DNA of 64,000 bases from Amycolatopsis benzoatilytica AK 16/65. GTDB taxonomy: Bacteria > Actinomycetota > Actinomycetes > Mycobacteriales > Pseudonocardiaceae. Below the pieces are notes generated by a model. The model saw only the letters and a program-made list of their open reading frames with translations, was not told the origin of the DNA and searched no databases. The translations under genes and the position numbers were made by a program. Within the stretch, counting starts at the first letter, position 1. Every line of letters begins with the position of its first letter. This document shows, one piece after another, positions 1 to 9,586 of this stretch. The stretch lies in the NCBI RefSeq assembly GCF_000383915.1, contig NZ_KB912942.1, positions 4,431,039 to 4,495,038 on the forward strand. Reading direction: 5' to 3'.

Positions 1-380
1 GACGACCGACACCGAAGCATCATTCCTAGCAGTTTTTGGTGGGACACCCACTCAATCGCCTTCCCGGCGAGAGCTTGGTTCGTGCCCCGGCGGCCGCCCG
101 GTCTCCCTGGCGACTTGGAGAAGATTACACGCCCCGAAACCCCCCGCGAACAGGGGGTGCCTTAACTGGATCTCCGCAGGTCAACTAGCCAAATGGGTCC
201 ACGCCGGCCGATCCGGCAGCGCAAGCGGGCAGCGAGCCGGTGGGCCGGAACCGGCCGAATCCGATTGCCGGCTCGGGATACCGCGATCCGGAAGAACGAG
301 CGACGCTCGATGCCGCCGAGCGGCCCGGGTCGCCGCAACGAACGCGGCGAGGAAAATTGCTCCGACTACATTGCGTCTTA
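1..380. other. Gene-free left edge
   Basis: I see no protein or RNA gene that I can support here. The first 180 bases are less GC-rich than their surroundings. They hold a short hairpin (CCCCC at 141-145, seven-base loop, GGGGG at 153-157). Open frames in this stretch lack a ribosome binding site and resemble no family I know. It could be the tail or leader of something lying to the left of the window. Confidence 0.4.
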
Positions 381-416
381 TTGCACTGATAAAACGCTCC
401 GATTAGCGTCGCAGAC
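381..416 (+). promoter_or_regulatory. Probable promoter, near-leaderless
   Basis: TTGCAC at 381-386 and TTAGCG at 403-408 are separated by 16 bases, as expected of -35 and -10 boxes. The hydrolase ATG follows nine bases after the -10 box, so the transcript probably begins at or very near the start codon. No Shine-Dalgarno sequence is visible. The local AT-richness stands out. Confidence 0.45.
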
Positions 417-1241
417 ATGGAGACAGTCCTTCTTCCCTCCGGCGCTCGCCTCGCCTACGACGACTCGCGGCGGCAGCCGAAGATCCCGGTGCTTCTTGTG
501 CACGGGCACCCCTTCGACCGGTCCATGTGGCGTCCGCAGGCGGAGTACCTGACCCGGCGCGGACACCGGGTCGTGGTTCCTGACCTGCGCGGATACGGCC
601 AGAGCACCGGACCGGAGGTGACCGGGCTCGACAGCTTCGCCGAGGATCTCGCCGGGCTGGCCGATCACCTCGGGCTGGGCCGCTTCGCGCTGGGCGGGCT
701 CTCCATGGGCGGGCAGGTCGTGATGCAGACCGTCCGGGATCACCCGGAGCGGATCGTGGCGCTGCTGCTTGCCGACACGTTCGCCGAACCCGAGACCGAC
801 GAAGGAAGGGCGGCTCGCAACGCGGCAGCGGACCGGGTGCTCGCCGAAGGAATGGCCGAGTACGCCGACGAACTGCTGCCCAAGATGGTCTCCCCCGCCA
901 CCTTCGCCGGAAACGCCGAGGTGACCGAGCACGTGCGCACGATGATGCGCGGAACACCGGCGGCAGGCGCGGCGGCGGCGTTGCGGGCACGGGCGAGACG
1001 GCCGGACTACCGCGAATCGCTGAAGCAGGTCAGCGTGCCGACGCTGGTCGCGGTGGGCAGCGAGGACGAATTCACTCCGGTCGCCGACGCGCAGTCGGTG
1101 CAGCGGCTGGTGGCGGGCTCGGCACTGGTGGTGCTGGACGGCGCGGGGCACCTGCCTAACCTGGAAAGCGCGGCCGAGTTCAACGACGCGTTCGGCCGCT
1201 TCCTGGACGAGGTCCCGCGGACCACGGAAGAAGAACGGTGA
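417..1241 (+). CDS. Alpha/beta-fold hydrolase
   Basis: A cytoplasmic alpha/beta hydrolase of 274 residues, of ordinary length for the family. The oxyanion HG motif lies at residues 29-30, the nucleophile elbow GLSMGG puts the catalytic serine at 96, and GAGHLPN puts the catalytic histidine at 245; an acid is available in the GSEDEFTP segment. The family covers esterases, lactonases, peroxidases and C-C hydrolases, and nothing here fixes the substrate. Its stop overlaps the GTG of the next gene by four bases (GTGA), so the hydrolase and the SDR are almost certainly co-transcribed and translationally coupled. Confidence 0.85.
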   Translation: METVLLPSGARLAYDDSRRQPKIPVLLVHGHPFDRSMWRPQAEYLTRRGHRVVVPDLRGYGQSTGPEVTGLDSFAEDLAGLADHLGLGRFALGGLSMGGQVVMQTVRDHPERIVALLLADTFAEPETDEGRAARNAAADRVLAEGMAEYADELLPKMVSPATFAGNAEVTEHVRTMMRGTPAAGAAAALRARARRPDYRESLKQVSVPTLVAVGSEDEFTPVADAQSVQRLVAGSALVVLDGAGHLPNLESAAEFNDAFGRFLDEVPRTTEEER

Positions 1242-2002
1242 CGCACTCGATGAAGACCGTATTGGTGACCGGCGCGAGCGCCGGGTTCGGTGCCGCGATC
1301 ACGCGCCGGTTCGTCGCGGAAGGCGCGCGCGTCGTCGCTGCGGCGCGCAGCGGTGACCGGCTGAAGAAGCTGGCCGACGAGCTGGGCGAAGCAGTGCTCC
1401 CGCTGGTGCTCGACGTACGCGACGCCGCCTCCGTCGCCGGGGTCGTCGCCGGGCTGCCGGAAGGCTGGGCCGAGATCGACGTACTGGTCAACAACGCCGG
1501 GCTGGCCAAGGGCCTCGCGCCCGCGCACGAGGCCGAGCTGGCCGACTGGGACCAGATGATCGAGACCAACGTGACCGGCCTGGTCCACCTGACCCGCGCG
1601 GTGCTTCCCGGCATGGTCGCGCGCGGCGCCGGGCACGTGATCAACATCGGTTCCGTCGCGGGCAGCTACCCCTACCCGGGCGGCAACGTCTATGGCGCGA
1701 CCAAGGCGTTCGTGCACCAGTTCAGCCTCAACCTGCGCTCCGACCTGCGCGGCACCGGCGTGCGGGTGACGAACGTCGAGCCGGGCATGGTGGGCGGCAC
1801 CGAGTTCTCCGCCGTCCGGTTCGGCGGCGACCAGGCCAAGGCGGACAACGTCTACGCCGGGACCACGCCGCTGACCGCCGAGGACATCGCCGAGTCGGTG
1901 TACTGGGCGAGCGCGCAGCCGAAGCACGTGAACATCAACGTGATCGAGCTGATGCCGGTGGTGCAGACGTTCTCCGCGCTGAACATCGAGCGGGAGGGCT
2001 GA
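1238..2002 (+). CDS. SDR oxidoreductase, YdfG-like
   Basis: A classical short-chain dehydrogenase of 254 residues. It has the TGASAGFG cofactor-binding turn at 11-18, NNAG at 85-88, catalytic Ser139, and the YxxxK pair Tyr152/Lys156. The segment around VEPGMVGGTEFS and the C-terminal NINVIELMPVVQTF resemble YdfG, the NADP-dependent 3-hydroxy acid / L-allo-threonine dehydrogenase, so oxidation of a small hydroxy acid is the likely reaction. I chose the GTG start because it makes a GTGA overlap with the hydrolase stop; an ATG at 1250 is an alternative. It is the second gene of a two-gene operon and ends five bases before the stop of the convergent transposase-like gene. Confidence 0.85.
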   Translation: MTHSMKTVLVTGASAGFGAAITRRFVAEGARVVAAARSGDRLKKLADELGEAVLPLVLDVRDAASVAGVVAGLPEGWAEIDVLVNNAGLAKGLAPAHEAELADWDQMIETNVTGLVHLTRAVLPGMVARGAGHVINIGSVAGSYPYPGGNVYGATKAFVHQFSLNLRSDLRGTGVRVTNVEPGMVGGTEFSAVRFGGDQAKADNVYAGTTPLTAEDIAESVYWASAQPKHVNINVIELMPVVQTFSALNIEREG

Positions 2003-2007
2003 GTCCC

Positions 2008-3615
2008 TCAGGCCGGGCTGAACCGCTCGAGCCCGAACAGCTCGAACAGGGCCTGCTGCCGCGGCGTCCGGTCGGACAGGATCCGCCGGGTCCGCGGCCG
2101 TCCGCCGGTGGACCGGTGCCGCAGCACGGTTTCGCCGATGCCGCGCAGCTGGTCGAGCAGCTCGGCGACGGAAAGGTTCATCCCGGCGCGGTCGGCCTCG
2201 CGCCGCATGAGGTGGGTGACCGTCGCGGCCAGCACCGACACCAGCGTGTGCACGGCGATCCGGTGCGGGGTCCAGTCCCACCGCGGCGACGGCCCGGCCG
2301 AGGCCGGGCCGGTGAGCCAGCGGAACGTCGATTCGAGGTGGGTGCGGGCGCGGTAGGCGGTGACGACCTCGGCCACCGGCCAGTCCCGGTCGGTGACCAG
2401 CAGCTGCTTGCCGAAGAACTCCTCGACCAGCCGCGCGACCGCGGGTTCGTCCACCCGCCGGGTCAGCCGCAGTTCGCCGGCCCGGACGCCGGTGAGCGTC
2501 GTGCTCAGCACTCGCTCCACCCGGCGGCCGCGGATGATCCGGGAAATCTCGGCGTGCACCTGGGACCGATCTCCGCGATGAGTGCCGGCGGCCAGTGCGG
2601 CGGCGAGGCCGTCCAGTTCCCGGACCGTCGTGCTGAGTTCGCTGGTGAAGGCCCGGTACTGGGCAGCGTGCAGGGTCGCGGAATGAGTCAGGATCACGCG
2701 GTGGCGGGTGCCGTCGACGGTCGTGCGGGTGTCCAGCGCGGTCAGGCCGGCGAAGCGTTCCGGGTCGACCCGGCGGCGGGCGGAGGCCGGTCGGCTGAAC
2801 AGGTCCGGATAGTCCGCCAGCGGCAGCGAGCCGACGAACCCGGTGCGGGCGCCGAGGTCGAGTTGCGCGGCTTGGCCCGCGTGGAAGACCAGGGTGACGT
2901 CCGCGGTCGGGTACTGCTCGCCCAGCTCCACCGCGAGCGCTCCGAAGGTGGGGGCGGTTTCCCTTCGGTAGAACCGGGAAGCCAGCGGGATCGCGCCGTC
3001 TCGCGTGACCACCAGGCCCAGGCCCGCCAGGACGTCCTGGCAGGCGGAGGGCAGCGTGCAGTCCGCGGCGGTGAAAGCGGCGAACTGCGCGACGTCGACG
3101 GCCAGCGCCGAGGTCCCGTCGTCGCCGAGCAGCTCCAGAACCGCTTCCGCGATCACGTTTTCCACTCCGGCGATCCGCTCCGGTCCGAGCCGCTGCAGCG
3201 CCCGCCAGTGTCCCGTCGTCGTGAGCGCGCCCGGTCGCGGCCGGATCAGATCCTGGGCCAGGCAGCCGTGCCACCACTCTTCGAATTCCGTCTCCGGCGC
3301 GGTCGCCCGGTGCAGGACGGCAAGAGCGACGTGCAGGCCCAGAGTCGGGCGCGCCCGCTGCGGCCCGGCCACCGCGTCGACGCGCCGGGCGAGGTCGAGC
3401 CGCTGCAGTGTCCCCCACACGGCGGCCACGTCGCCGAACGACCGGTGCCGGGCGCCGGCCGCTTCCGGACCGCCGTTGGCCACCGCCGCCGCGATGTCCT
3501 CGGCGGTGCCGAGATAGCGCTGACCGACCACCCGCGGCTTCCCGTCGACGCGCGCGGATTCGGCGAGGTAGTAGTACGTCCGGCCGCCGACGCGCTTCCC
3601 GATCACTGACGCCAC
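2008..3615 (-). CDS. IS1634-type transposase homologue, degenerate
   Basis: A 535-residue protein that keeps the N-terminal signature of IS1634-family transposases (GGRTYYYL, residues 10-17), the VTRDGAIPL core segment (203-211) and the C-terminal YRARTHLESTFRWL segment with the catalytic glutamate (Glu428). The first aspartate may survive as Asp174. The strand that normally reads like VFDKGNNS is here TLVFHAGQ, so the second acidic residue is replaced by His245. The neighbouring SDR gene stops five bases from this stop codon, leaving no room for an outer terminal inverted repeat on that side. I infer an immobile, possibly domesticated protein with no known function; an old decaying copy is the alternative, although the frame is intact over its full length. 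Confidence 0.7.
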   Translation of the reverse strand: MASVIGKRVGGRTYYYLAESARVDGKPRVVGQRYLGTAEDIAAAVANGGPEAAGARHRSFGDVAAVWGTLQRLDLARRVDAVAGPQRARPTLGLHVALAVLHRATAPETEFEEWWHGCLAQDLIRPRPGALTTTGHWRALQRLGPERIAGVENVIAEAVLELLGDDGTSALAVDVAQFAAFTAADCTLPSACQDVLAGLGLVVTRDGAIPLASRFYRRETAPTFGALAVELGEQYPTADVTLVFHAGQAAQLDLGARTGFVGSLPLADYPDLFSRPASARRRVDPERFAGLTALDTRTTVDGTRHRVILTHSATLHAAQYRAFTSELSTTVRELDGLAAALAAGTHRGDRSQVHAEISRIIRGRRVERVLSTTLTGVRAGELRLTRRVDEPAVARLVEEFFGKQLLVTDRDWPVAEVVTAYRARTHLESTFRWLTGPASAGPSPRWDWTPHRIAVHTLVSVLAATVTHLMRREADRAGMNLSVAELLDQLRGIGETVLRHRSTGGRPRTRRILSDRTPRQQALFELFGLERFSPA

Positions 3616-3741
3616 CCTTTAGGTAATACCTCCGCGGACCCGCCCGGACAAGCCCGCAACCTGCGCGGATGATCACTTCGGGGCGCTCGCGCGCAGGCTG
3701 GCGAAGTACGAGCTGGCTGGTCGCGGCGGCCGGGTCCTAGC

Positions 3742-6348
3742 GTGGCGGGAATGGAGCCCGAAGCTGGCGTGACCACGCCCACCCCGTCGGCCCTGCGCCG
3801 TGCGCTCGCCCGGGCGCGAGACGGGAAGACGCTCGACGTCGCCGAGGCGGCTGTGCTGCTGCACGCCCGCGGCGACGACCTCAAGACTCTGTCCGAATAC
3901 GCCTCCCGCATCCGCGACGCCGGCCTCGAAGAAGCCGGTCGCGCGGGGATCATCACCTACAGCCGCAAGGTGTTCATCCCGTTGACCCGGCTGTGCCGGG
4001 ACCGCTGCGGCTACTGCACCTTCGTCACCGTGCCGGGGCGGCTCGAATCTCCGTTCCTGTCGCCGGACGAGGTGCTGGACATCGCCCGCAAGGGCGCCGA
4101 GATGGGCTGCAAGGAAGCCCTGTTCACGCTCGGCGACCGTCCGGAGGACCGGTGGAAGGCCGCTCGGGACTGGCTGGACGCGCACGGCTACGACGACACG
4201 CTGTCCTACGTCCGCGCGATGGCGATCCGGGTGCTGGAGGAGACCGGCCTGCTGCCGCACCTCAACCCGGGCGTCCTGTCCTGGCAGGACTTCCAGCGGC
4301 TCAAGCCGGTCGCGCCGTCGATGGGCATGATGCTGGAAACCACCGCGCGCCGGCTGTGGAGCGAGAAGGGCGGCCCGCACTACGGTTCGCCGGACAAGGA
4401 TCCCGACGTGCGGCTCCGGGTGCTGGAGGACGCCGGGCGCAGCTCGGTGCCGTTCACCACCGGCGTGCTGATCGGGATCGGCGAGACGCACTCCGAACGC
4501 GCCGACGCGCTGTTCGCGATCCGCAAGACCGCGCGCGAGTACGGCGGCATCCAGGAAGTCATCGTGCAGAACTTCCGCGCCAAGCCGGACACGAAGATGC
4601 GCGCGACGCCGGACGCCGACCTCGAAGAGCTCGCCGCGAACATCGCGGTCGCCCGGCTGGTGCTCGGCCCGCGGATGCGTATCCAGGCACCGCCGAACCT
4701 CATCGGCGACCAGTACGACCTGATGATCCGCGCGGGCATCGACGACTGGGGCGGGGTTTCGCCGCTCACGCCGGATCACGTGAACCCGGAGCGCGCCTGG
4801 CCGCAGATCGACCTGCTGGCGCGGCAGACCGAGAAGGCTGGCTACGCCCTGCGCGAGCGGCTGACCATCTATCCGGAGTACGTGCAGCGCGGCGAACCCT
4901 GGCTCGACCCACGCGTCACACGGCACGTCGCGGCGCTGGTCGACCCGCAGACCGGGCTGGCCCGCGAGGGCGCGCTGCCGGTCGGCATCCCGTGGCAGGA
5001 GCCAGACGGCGGCTGGCAGGAGTCCGGCCGCACCGACCTGCACACCGAGATCGACACCACCGGGCGCACCGAGGACCGGCGCGGCGACTTCGATTCGGTC
5101 TACGGCGACTGGAAAGAGATCGGCCGGAAGATCAAGACCGGTCCGGAGCGGTTCGACACCGATGTGCGGGATGCGCTGCGCAGCGCCGAAAAGGACCCCG
5201 CCGGGCTGTCCGACGACGCCGCGCTCGCGCTGCTGCACGCCGACGGGCCGGAGCTGGACGCGCTCACGAAGCTGGCCGACGACCTGCGGCGCGAGGTCGT
5301 CGGGGACGACATCACCTTCGTCGTCACACGGAACATCAACTTCACCAACGTCTGCTACACCGGCTGCCGCTTCTGCGCCTTCGCGCAGCGGAAGACCGAC
5401 GCCGACGCGTACACGCTGTCGCTGGAACAGGTCGGCGATCGCGTGGACGAGGCGTGGGCGGCGGGCGCGACCGAGATCTGCATGCAGGGCGGGATCCACC
5501 CGGATCTGCCGGGCACCGCGTACTTCGACCTGGCGGCCGAGGTCAAGCGGCGGCAGCCGGACATCCATCTGCACTCGTTCAGCCCGATGGAGGTGGTGAA
5601 CGGCGCGTCGCGGACGAATCTGTCCATCCGCGACTTCCTGATCAAGGCGAAGGAGTCCGGTGTGGACTCGCTGCCGGGAACCGCCGCGGAGATCCTCGAC
5701 GACGATGTCCGGTGGGTGCTCACCAAGGGCAAGCTGCCGACGGACGCGTGGATCGAGGTCGTCACCACCGCGCACGACATCGGGCTGCCGACCACCGCGA
5801 CCATGATGTACGGCCACGTGGACAACCCGAGTCACTGGGTCGGCCACCTGAAGCTGCTCGCCAAGCTGCAGAGGGAAGGCGTGGAACGCAACGGGCGGCG
5901 CGGGTTCAGCGAGTTCGTGCTGTTGCCGTTCATCCACCAGAGCTCGCCGATCTACCTGGCCGGCCTCGCCCGCGCGGGCACCACGCTGCGCGAGAACCGG
6001 GCGGTGCACGCCCTGTCCCGGCTGCTGCTGCACGGCACGTTCGACAACATCCAGAGTTCCTGGGTGAAGCTCGGCGAGGAAGGCAGCCGGGCGGTGCTGC
6101 AGGGCGGCGTCAACGACATCGGCGGCACGCTGATGGAGGAGACGATCAGCAGGATGGCGGGCGCGGCGAACGGGTCGTACAAAACGATCAGCGACATGCG
6201 CGCGATGGTCGAGCCGCTCGGGCGTCCGCTGCGGCAGCGGACCACGTCGTACGGCACGCCGACCGACGAGCGGATCGCCACGGCCACCGAATCCGACGGA
6301 GTCGCGACGGCGGTGCGGAAACCGTTGCTGCCGCTGCTGACGCCGTGA
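3742..6348 (+). CDS. fbiC: FO synthase, fused CofG-CofH (FbiC)
   Basis: A single 868-residue protein joining the two radical-SAM halves of 7,8-didemethyl-8-hydroxy-5-deazariboflavin (FO) synthase, which makes the F420 chromophore from tyrosine and 5-amino-6-ribitylamino-uracil. The CofG half has the cluster-binding motif Cys85-x3-Cys89-x2-Cys92. The CofH half has Cys538-x3-Cys542-x2-Cys545. The fused form and length match FbiC of mycobacteria and other actinomycetes. The listed start is GTG; an ATG three codons in (3751) is equally possible. It shows the host can make F420, which gives context to the deazaflavin-dependent reductase domain near 21.7 kb. The gene abuts the convergent PucR-type gene with no spacer. 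Confidence 0.97.
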   Translation: MAGMEPEAGVTTPTPSALRRALARARDGKTLDVAEAAVLLHARGDDLKTLSEYASRIRDAGLEEAGRAGIITYSRKVFIPLTRLCRDRCGYCTFVTVPGRLESPFLSPDEVLDIARKGAEMGCKEALFTLGDRPEDRWKAARDWLDAHGYDDTLSYVRAMAIRVLEETGLLPHLNPGVLSWQDFQRLKPVAPSMGMMLETTARRLWSEKGGPHYGSPDKDPDVRLRVLEDAGRSSVPFTTGVLIGIGETHSERADALFAIRKTAREYGGIQEVIVQNFRAKPDTKMRATPDADLEELAANIAVARLVLGPRMRIQAPPNLIGDQYDLMIRAGIDDWGGVSPLTPDHVNPERAWPQIDLLARQTEKAGYALRERLTIYPEYVQRGEPWLDPRVTRHVAALVDPQTGLAREGALPVGIPWQEPDGGWQESGRTDLHTEIDTTGRTEDRRGDFDSVYGDWKEIGRKIKTGPERFDTDVRDALRSAEKDPAGLSDDAALALLHADGPELDALTKLADDLRREVVGDDITFVVTRNINFTNVCYTGCRFCAFAQRKTDADAYTLSLEQVGDRVDEAWAAGATEICMQGGIHPDLPGTAYFDLAAEVKRRQPDIHLHSFSPMEVVNGASRTNLSIRDFLIKAKESGVDSLPGTAAEILDDDVRWVLTKGKLPTDAWIEVVTTAHDIGLPTTATMMYGHVDNPSHWVGHLKLLAKLQREGVERNGRRGFSEFVLLPFIHQSSPIYLAGLARAGTTLRENRAVHALSRLLLHGTFDNIQSSWVKLGEEGSRAVLQGGVNDIGGTLMEETISRMAGAANGSYKTISDMRAMVEPLGRPLRQRTTSYGTPTDERIATATESDGVATAVRKPLLPLLTP

Positions 6349-7314
6349 TCAACCGGTGCGGTGCAGCCGCCACAACGCGATAGCGAGCTGCAGCCGCAAC
6401 CGCCCTGCCGGGTCGCGCACCGGCCAGCCGAGCAGTTCTTCGGCGTGGGCCAGGCGCTCCTGCAGGGTGGAATGGTGCAGGACCAGCGTGGTCGCCGCCG
6501 CGCGCAGGCTCGAAGCGCCCGCCACGGCGACCAGCGTGGGCAGCACCCACGTCGCCGTCGTGCGGGCGTCTTCCAGCGCGCGGACATCCGCAATCGGCTT
6601 CGTGCCAGGTCCGATCACGTCCGCGAGCACTGCCAGGCCGCCGAGTTCGACGTAGTCCACTACGGATGGTCCGAGATCGCCTTCGACGGCCGCGAAGCGG
6701 AAGGCGGTACGGGCCTGCGCACCGGAAAGCGGCAGGTCGACCACATCCACAACGGACCCCAGGCCGACGCGAGCGTGCTCCGGCGGAGTCCACCGCGGAG
6801 ATACGATCTGCGGTCCGGCCTCGGTCACGACGGCCCGCGCCGTCGCGCCGAGGCCGAGCCGCGCGGCGGCCAGCAGCCTGGCCTTCTCGTCGGCCGCCGG
6901 ATCCAGGACCACCTCGACCGACGCCGGATCGACGGTGCGGCCGCGGGTGCGGTCCAGCACCGACCGCGCCGCCGCCGAAGCGCGTTCCAGCACCATCGCG
7001 TCGACCGGGCTCGGCGGGCCGGACCGTTCCAGCCACAACGCGGGCGGCCCGTCCGGGCGCACCGCTGCCGACGGCCATTTTGGATCGGGCGGCTCAGCCG
7101 AGGGCAGCACGCGTCCGTCCGGTTCGACCCGGACGCGCACCCGCCGCTCGTCATCGGCCAGCCGCGCGGGACAGCCGGACAGCACGGCCGCCCCGCGCAC
7201 GATCGGCTCCAGCCCGGCGCGGCTCTCGACCAGCCGGTCGAAGTACGCGATGACCTTGACGGTTTCGGCCGCGCCCGGGTCGAGCGCGCTCAGATGCGTG
7301 ACCAGCTCCCTCAT
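6349..7314 (-). CDS. PucR-type transcriptional regulator
   Basis: A 321-residue protein whose last ~60 residues form a PucR C-terminal helix-turn-helix (SLRAAATTLVLHHSTLQERL followed by a WP-x3-GRLRLQLA segment), the type also found in CdaR. The first ~250 residues are a sensor-like region with no motif I recognise, so the effector is unknown. The ATG at 7314 lies 23 bases after the upstream esterase gene on the same strand, which suggests co-transcription with it. The frame stays open further upstream, but that part lies inside the esterase gene and is not a credible extension. Confidence 0.8.
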   Translation of the reverse strand: MRELVTHLSALDPGAAETVKVIAYFDRLVESRAGLEPIVRGAAVLSGCPARLADDERRVRVRVEPDGRVLPSAEPPDPKWPSAAVRPDGPPALWLERSGPPSPVDAMVLERASAAARSVLDRTRGRTVDPASVEVVLDPAADEKARLLAAARLGLGATARAVVTEAGPQIVSPRWTPPEHARVGLGSVVDVVDLPLSGAQARTAFRFAAVEGDLGPSVVDYVELGGLAVLADVIGPGTKPIADVRALEDARTTATWVLPTLVAVAGASSLRAAATTLVLHHSTLQERLAHAEELLGWPVRDPAGRLRLQLAIALWRLHRTG

Positions 7315-7337
7315 GAGCCCATCATCGCCGGTCCGGC

Positions 7338-8303
7338 TCAGCCGAGCAGCCGCCGCAGCCAGGGCACCCGCCCGGCGCGCGCCTGCTGCGACAGCGCGGC
7401 CTGCGGCGCCACGCCGTCGAAGCCGTGGAAACCCCCCGGCCACACGTGCAGTTCGGTCTGCACGCCGGCCTGCCAGAGCCGGGTCGCGTAGGTGACGACC
7501 TCGTCGCGGAAGGTCTCCGCGCTGCCGACGTCCAGGAAGGTCGGCGGAAGCCCGGAGAGGTCTTCGGCCCGGGCCGGCGCGGCGTAGGGCGAAACGTCCG
7601 GCCCGCCGCGAGCGTCGCCGAGCAGCGCGGTCCACCCGACGTGGTTCGCGGTGCGGTCCCAGTTGCCGCTGTTTTCCATCTGGATCGCGGACGGGGTGTC
7701 GTTGCGGTCGTCCAGCATCGGGCAGATCAGCAGCTGGCCGATCAGCTCCGGGCCGCCCCGGTCCCGCGCGAGCAGCGCTGTTCCGGCGGCGAGCCCACCC
7801 CCCGCGCTCGCGCCGCCGATCAACACCCGGGAAGCGTCGAAGCCGTACTCGGCGGCGTGCTTCACAGTCCACTCCAGCGCGGCGTAGCAGTCCTCCACCG
7901 GTGCCGGGTGCGGGTGCTCGGGAGCCACCCGGTAGTCGACGCAGACGAAGCCGAGGCCCAGGTCAGCTGCGTATTCCTGGAGGAAGTACAGGTCGTGGCC
8001 CCGGTGGCCGCCGATGATCATGCCGCCGCCGTGCAGCCAGTACAGCACCGGGACGTCCGCTGCTGCCCCGGCCGGGCGCGCGACAATCAGCGGAATCGGC
8101 CCGCGCGGTCCTTCGGCGTCCACTTCGGACAGTTCGAGGGCGCCGTCGGCGGTGATCTCTTCCAGGGAAATCTGCCGTTTCGCCGCGACGGCGCGCACCG
8201 CCGGGATCGACTCGAGGGTCTTGATCGGCGGCCGTTGGGCGGTGAGCACTTCGAGCGCCGCGGCGAGCTCGGGGTCGAACGGGAGCGGCGGATAGGCGGT
8301 CAT
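7338..8303 (-). CDS. HSL-family alpha/beta esterase
   Basis: A hormone-sensitive-lipase type esterase of 321 residues. It shows the oxyanion-hole motif HGGG, the nucleophile motif GGASAGGG, an acid in VGSAETFRDE and the catalytic histidine in GGFHGFD, in the usual order. Such enzymes hydrolyse short-chain acyl esters in the cytoplasm; the natural substrate cannot be read from the sequence. I start it at ATG 8303 because GGAGG lies upstream; an in-frame ATG at 8336 would add 11 residues. It precedes the PucR-type regulator on the same strand with a 23-base gap, so that regulator may control it. Confidence 0.87.
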   Translation of the reverse strand: MTAYPPLPFDPELAAALEVLTAQRPPIKTLESIPAVRAVAAKRQISLEEITADGALELSEVDAEGPRGPIPLIVARPAGAAADVPVLYWLHGGGMIIGGHRGHDLYFLQEYAADLGLGFVCVDYRVAPEHPHPAPVEDCYAALEWTVKHAAEYGFDASRVLIGGASAGGGLAAGTALLARDRGGPELIGQLLICPMLDDRNDTPSAIQMENSGNWDRTANHVGWTALLGDARGGPDVSPYAAPARAEDLSGLPPTFLDVGSAETFRDEVVTYATRLWQAGVQTELHVWPGGFHGFDGVAPQAALSQQARAGRVPWLRRLLG

Positions 8304-8398
8304 CTCTCGGGCCTCCAGGGGTCGGATGCCTCCCATCCTGGCCGCCTGGCGGAGCGGCGCGCCCCGCCAGGCGGCGGGAATCGCCCGCCACCCGGCGG

Positions 8399-9466
8399 TC
8401 AGCGGGCCAGGCTGATCCCGTTCTTCGCCCGTTCCACCGACTCCTCCGACGCCGGGCCGGCCGGGTTCTCGGTGGCCAGCGCCTGGTTGAGCTCGACGAA
8501 CGGTCTCATCCGCCGCTCGTACTCGGCGAACGTCGACTCAGCCAGCACATAGGCCCCGACCAGGGCGAGGCTCGTTCCCTGCCCGGAAAGGACGGAAGGG
8601 CAGTACCCGGCGTCGCCGACCAGCGCGACCCGGCCGGCGGTCCAGCGGTCGAGACGGATCTGCAGCATCGCGTCGAAGAAGAAGCTGCGCGCGTCCGCCA
8701 TCGCCTCGACCAGATCCGGCACCATCCCGCCCACGCCGCGCAGCCGCTCGGCGATCAGCCGCTTCTGCTCGGCCGGGTCGCGGATCTCGCGGTACTCCGG
8801 TTCGCCGAAGCCGAGTGTCACGCGGACCTCCTCGTTGCCGGGCACCGGATAGACCGCGCCGCCGACGCCCTCGCCCTGGAACCAGACCTGCCAGTCTTCG
8901 AGGCCGAGCGTGTTCGGCATCGGGAAGATCGCCAGGTACTGGCCGAGGTACCGGCGGAATTGCTCCTCCGGGCCGAACGCGAGCCGGCGGACCGCCGAGT
9001 GCGCGCCGTCCGCGCCCACGATCAGGTCGTAGGTGTGCGGCTCGCCCCGCGCGAACTCGACGCGGCCGGTTTCGGCGTCGAGCGCGGTCACCGTATCGCC
9101 GAACCGGTACTCGACGTCGGAAGTCGCCTGGTAAAGCAGCTCGACCACATCGTCGCGCAGGATCTCGACGTCCGCGTTGTCCAGCCGTCCGCTGCTGAAG
9201 GTGTGCTCCTCGGACCGGAAGAGCTCCTTGCCCTCCGCGTCCTCCACCGACATCCCGCGCATCCGCGTCCGTGCGGCGCGGACCTTGTCCCCCAGCCCCA
9301 TCCGGTCGATGACCTCCAGCGCGACGCCGCGGACGTCGATCGCCTGACCCCCGGTCCGCAACTGCTCCGCCCGCTCGACGACAGTCACGGTGTATCCGCG
9401 GCGGCGGAGCCAGTAAGCCGAAGCGCATCCGGCGACTCCTGCTCCGCAAACCAGTGCTTCTGGCAT
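8399..9466 (-). CDS. FAD-dependent monooxygenase
   Basis: A 355-residue flavoprotein hydroxylase of the p-hydroxybenzoate hydroxylase / TetX-like class. The N-terminus carries the dinucleotide fold GAGVAGCASA, then an IDVRG segment typical of these hydroxylases, a VGADGAHSAVR motif near the middle and GDAGYCPS, the FAD-ribityl GD motif, towards the C-terminus. NAD(P)H-driven hydroxylation of an aromatic or polyketide-like substrate is expected. ATG 9466 is chosen because GAGGAG stands seven bases upstream; ATG 9481 is less likely. It is divergent from the GntR-TetR regulator, whose upstream region holds a twin repeat, so it is the most likely target of that regulator. Confidence 0.88.
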   Translation of the reverse strand: MPEALVCGAGVAGCASAYWLRRRGYTVTVVERAEQLRTGGQAIDVRGVALEVIDRMGLGDKVRAARTRMRGMSVEDAEGKELFRSEEHTFSSGRLDNADVEILRDDVVELLYQATSDVEYRFGDTVTALDAETGRVEFARGEPHTYDLIVGADGAHSAVRRLAFGPEEQFRRYLGQYLAIFPMPNTLGLEDWQVWFQGEGVGGAVYPVPGNEEVRVTLGFGEPEYREIRDPAEQKRLIAERLRGVGGMVPDLVEAMADARSFFFDAMLQIRLDRWTAGRVALVGDAGYCPSVLSGQGTSLALVGAYVLAESTFAEYERRMRPFVELNQALATENPAGPASEESVERAKNGISLAR

Positions 9467-9538
9467 TTCACAGCTCCTCATAGACGGTTCATTGCCGACT
9501 CGGGATAATGTGCCGTGACCTGCTATCTCATGCCAGAA

Positions 9539-9574
9539 CTGAGCTAGTACAGCTGGCTGTCTGACCTAGTACAG
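9539..9574. promoter_or_regulatory. Twin 14-bp repeat, probable operator
   Basis: CTGAGCTAGTACAG (9539-9552) and CTGACCTAGTACAG (9561-9574) differ at one base and are spaced 22 bp, about two helical turns, so both would face the same side of the DNA. Each is a CTG...CAG imperfect palindrome around TAGTA. They lie between the divergent monooxygenase and GntR-TetR genes, just upstream of the regulator's start. I infer an operator for the regulator, autoregulatory and probably controlling the monooxygenase. Confidence 0.6.
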
Positions 9575-9586
9575 AGGGAAGTCCTG

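Noticed and set aside
1..180. An rRNA leader, tRNA or other structured RNA
   Set aside because: I could not match any conserved rRNA, tRNA, SRP, RNase P or tmRNA segment on either strand.
2008..3615. Active insertion sequence
   Set aside because: A catalytic residue is replaced, one side has no space for a terminal repeat, and no target duplication is visible.
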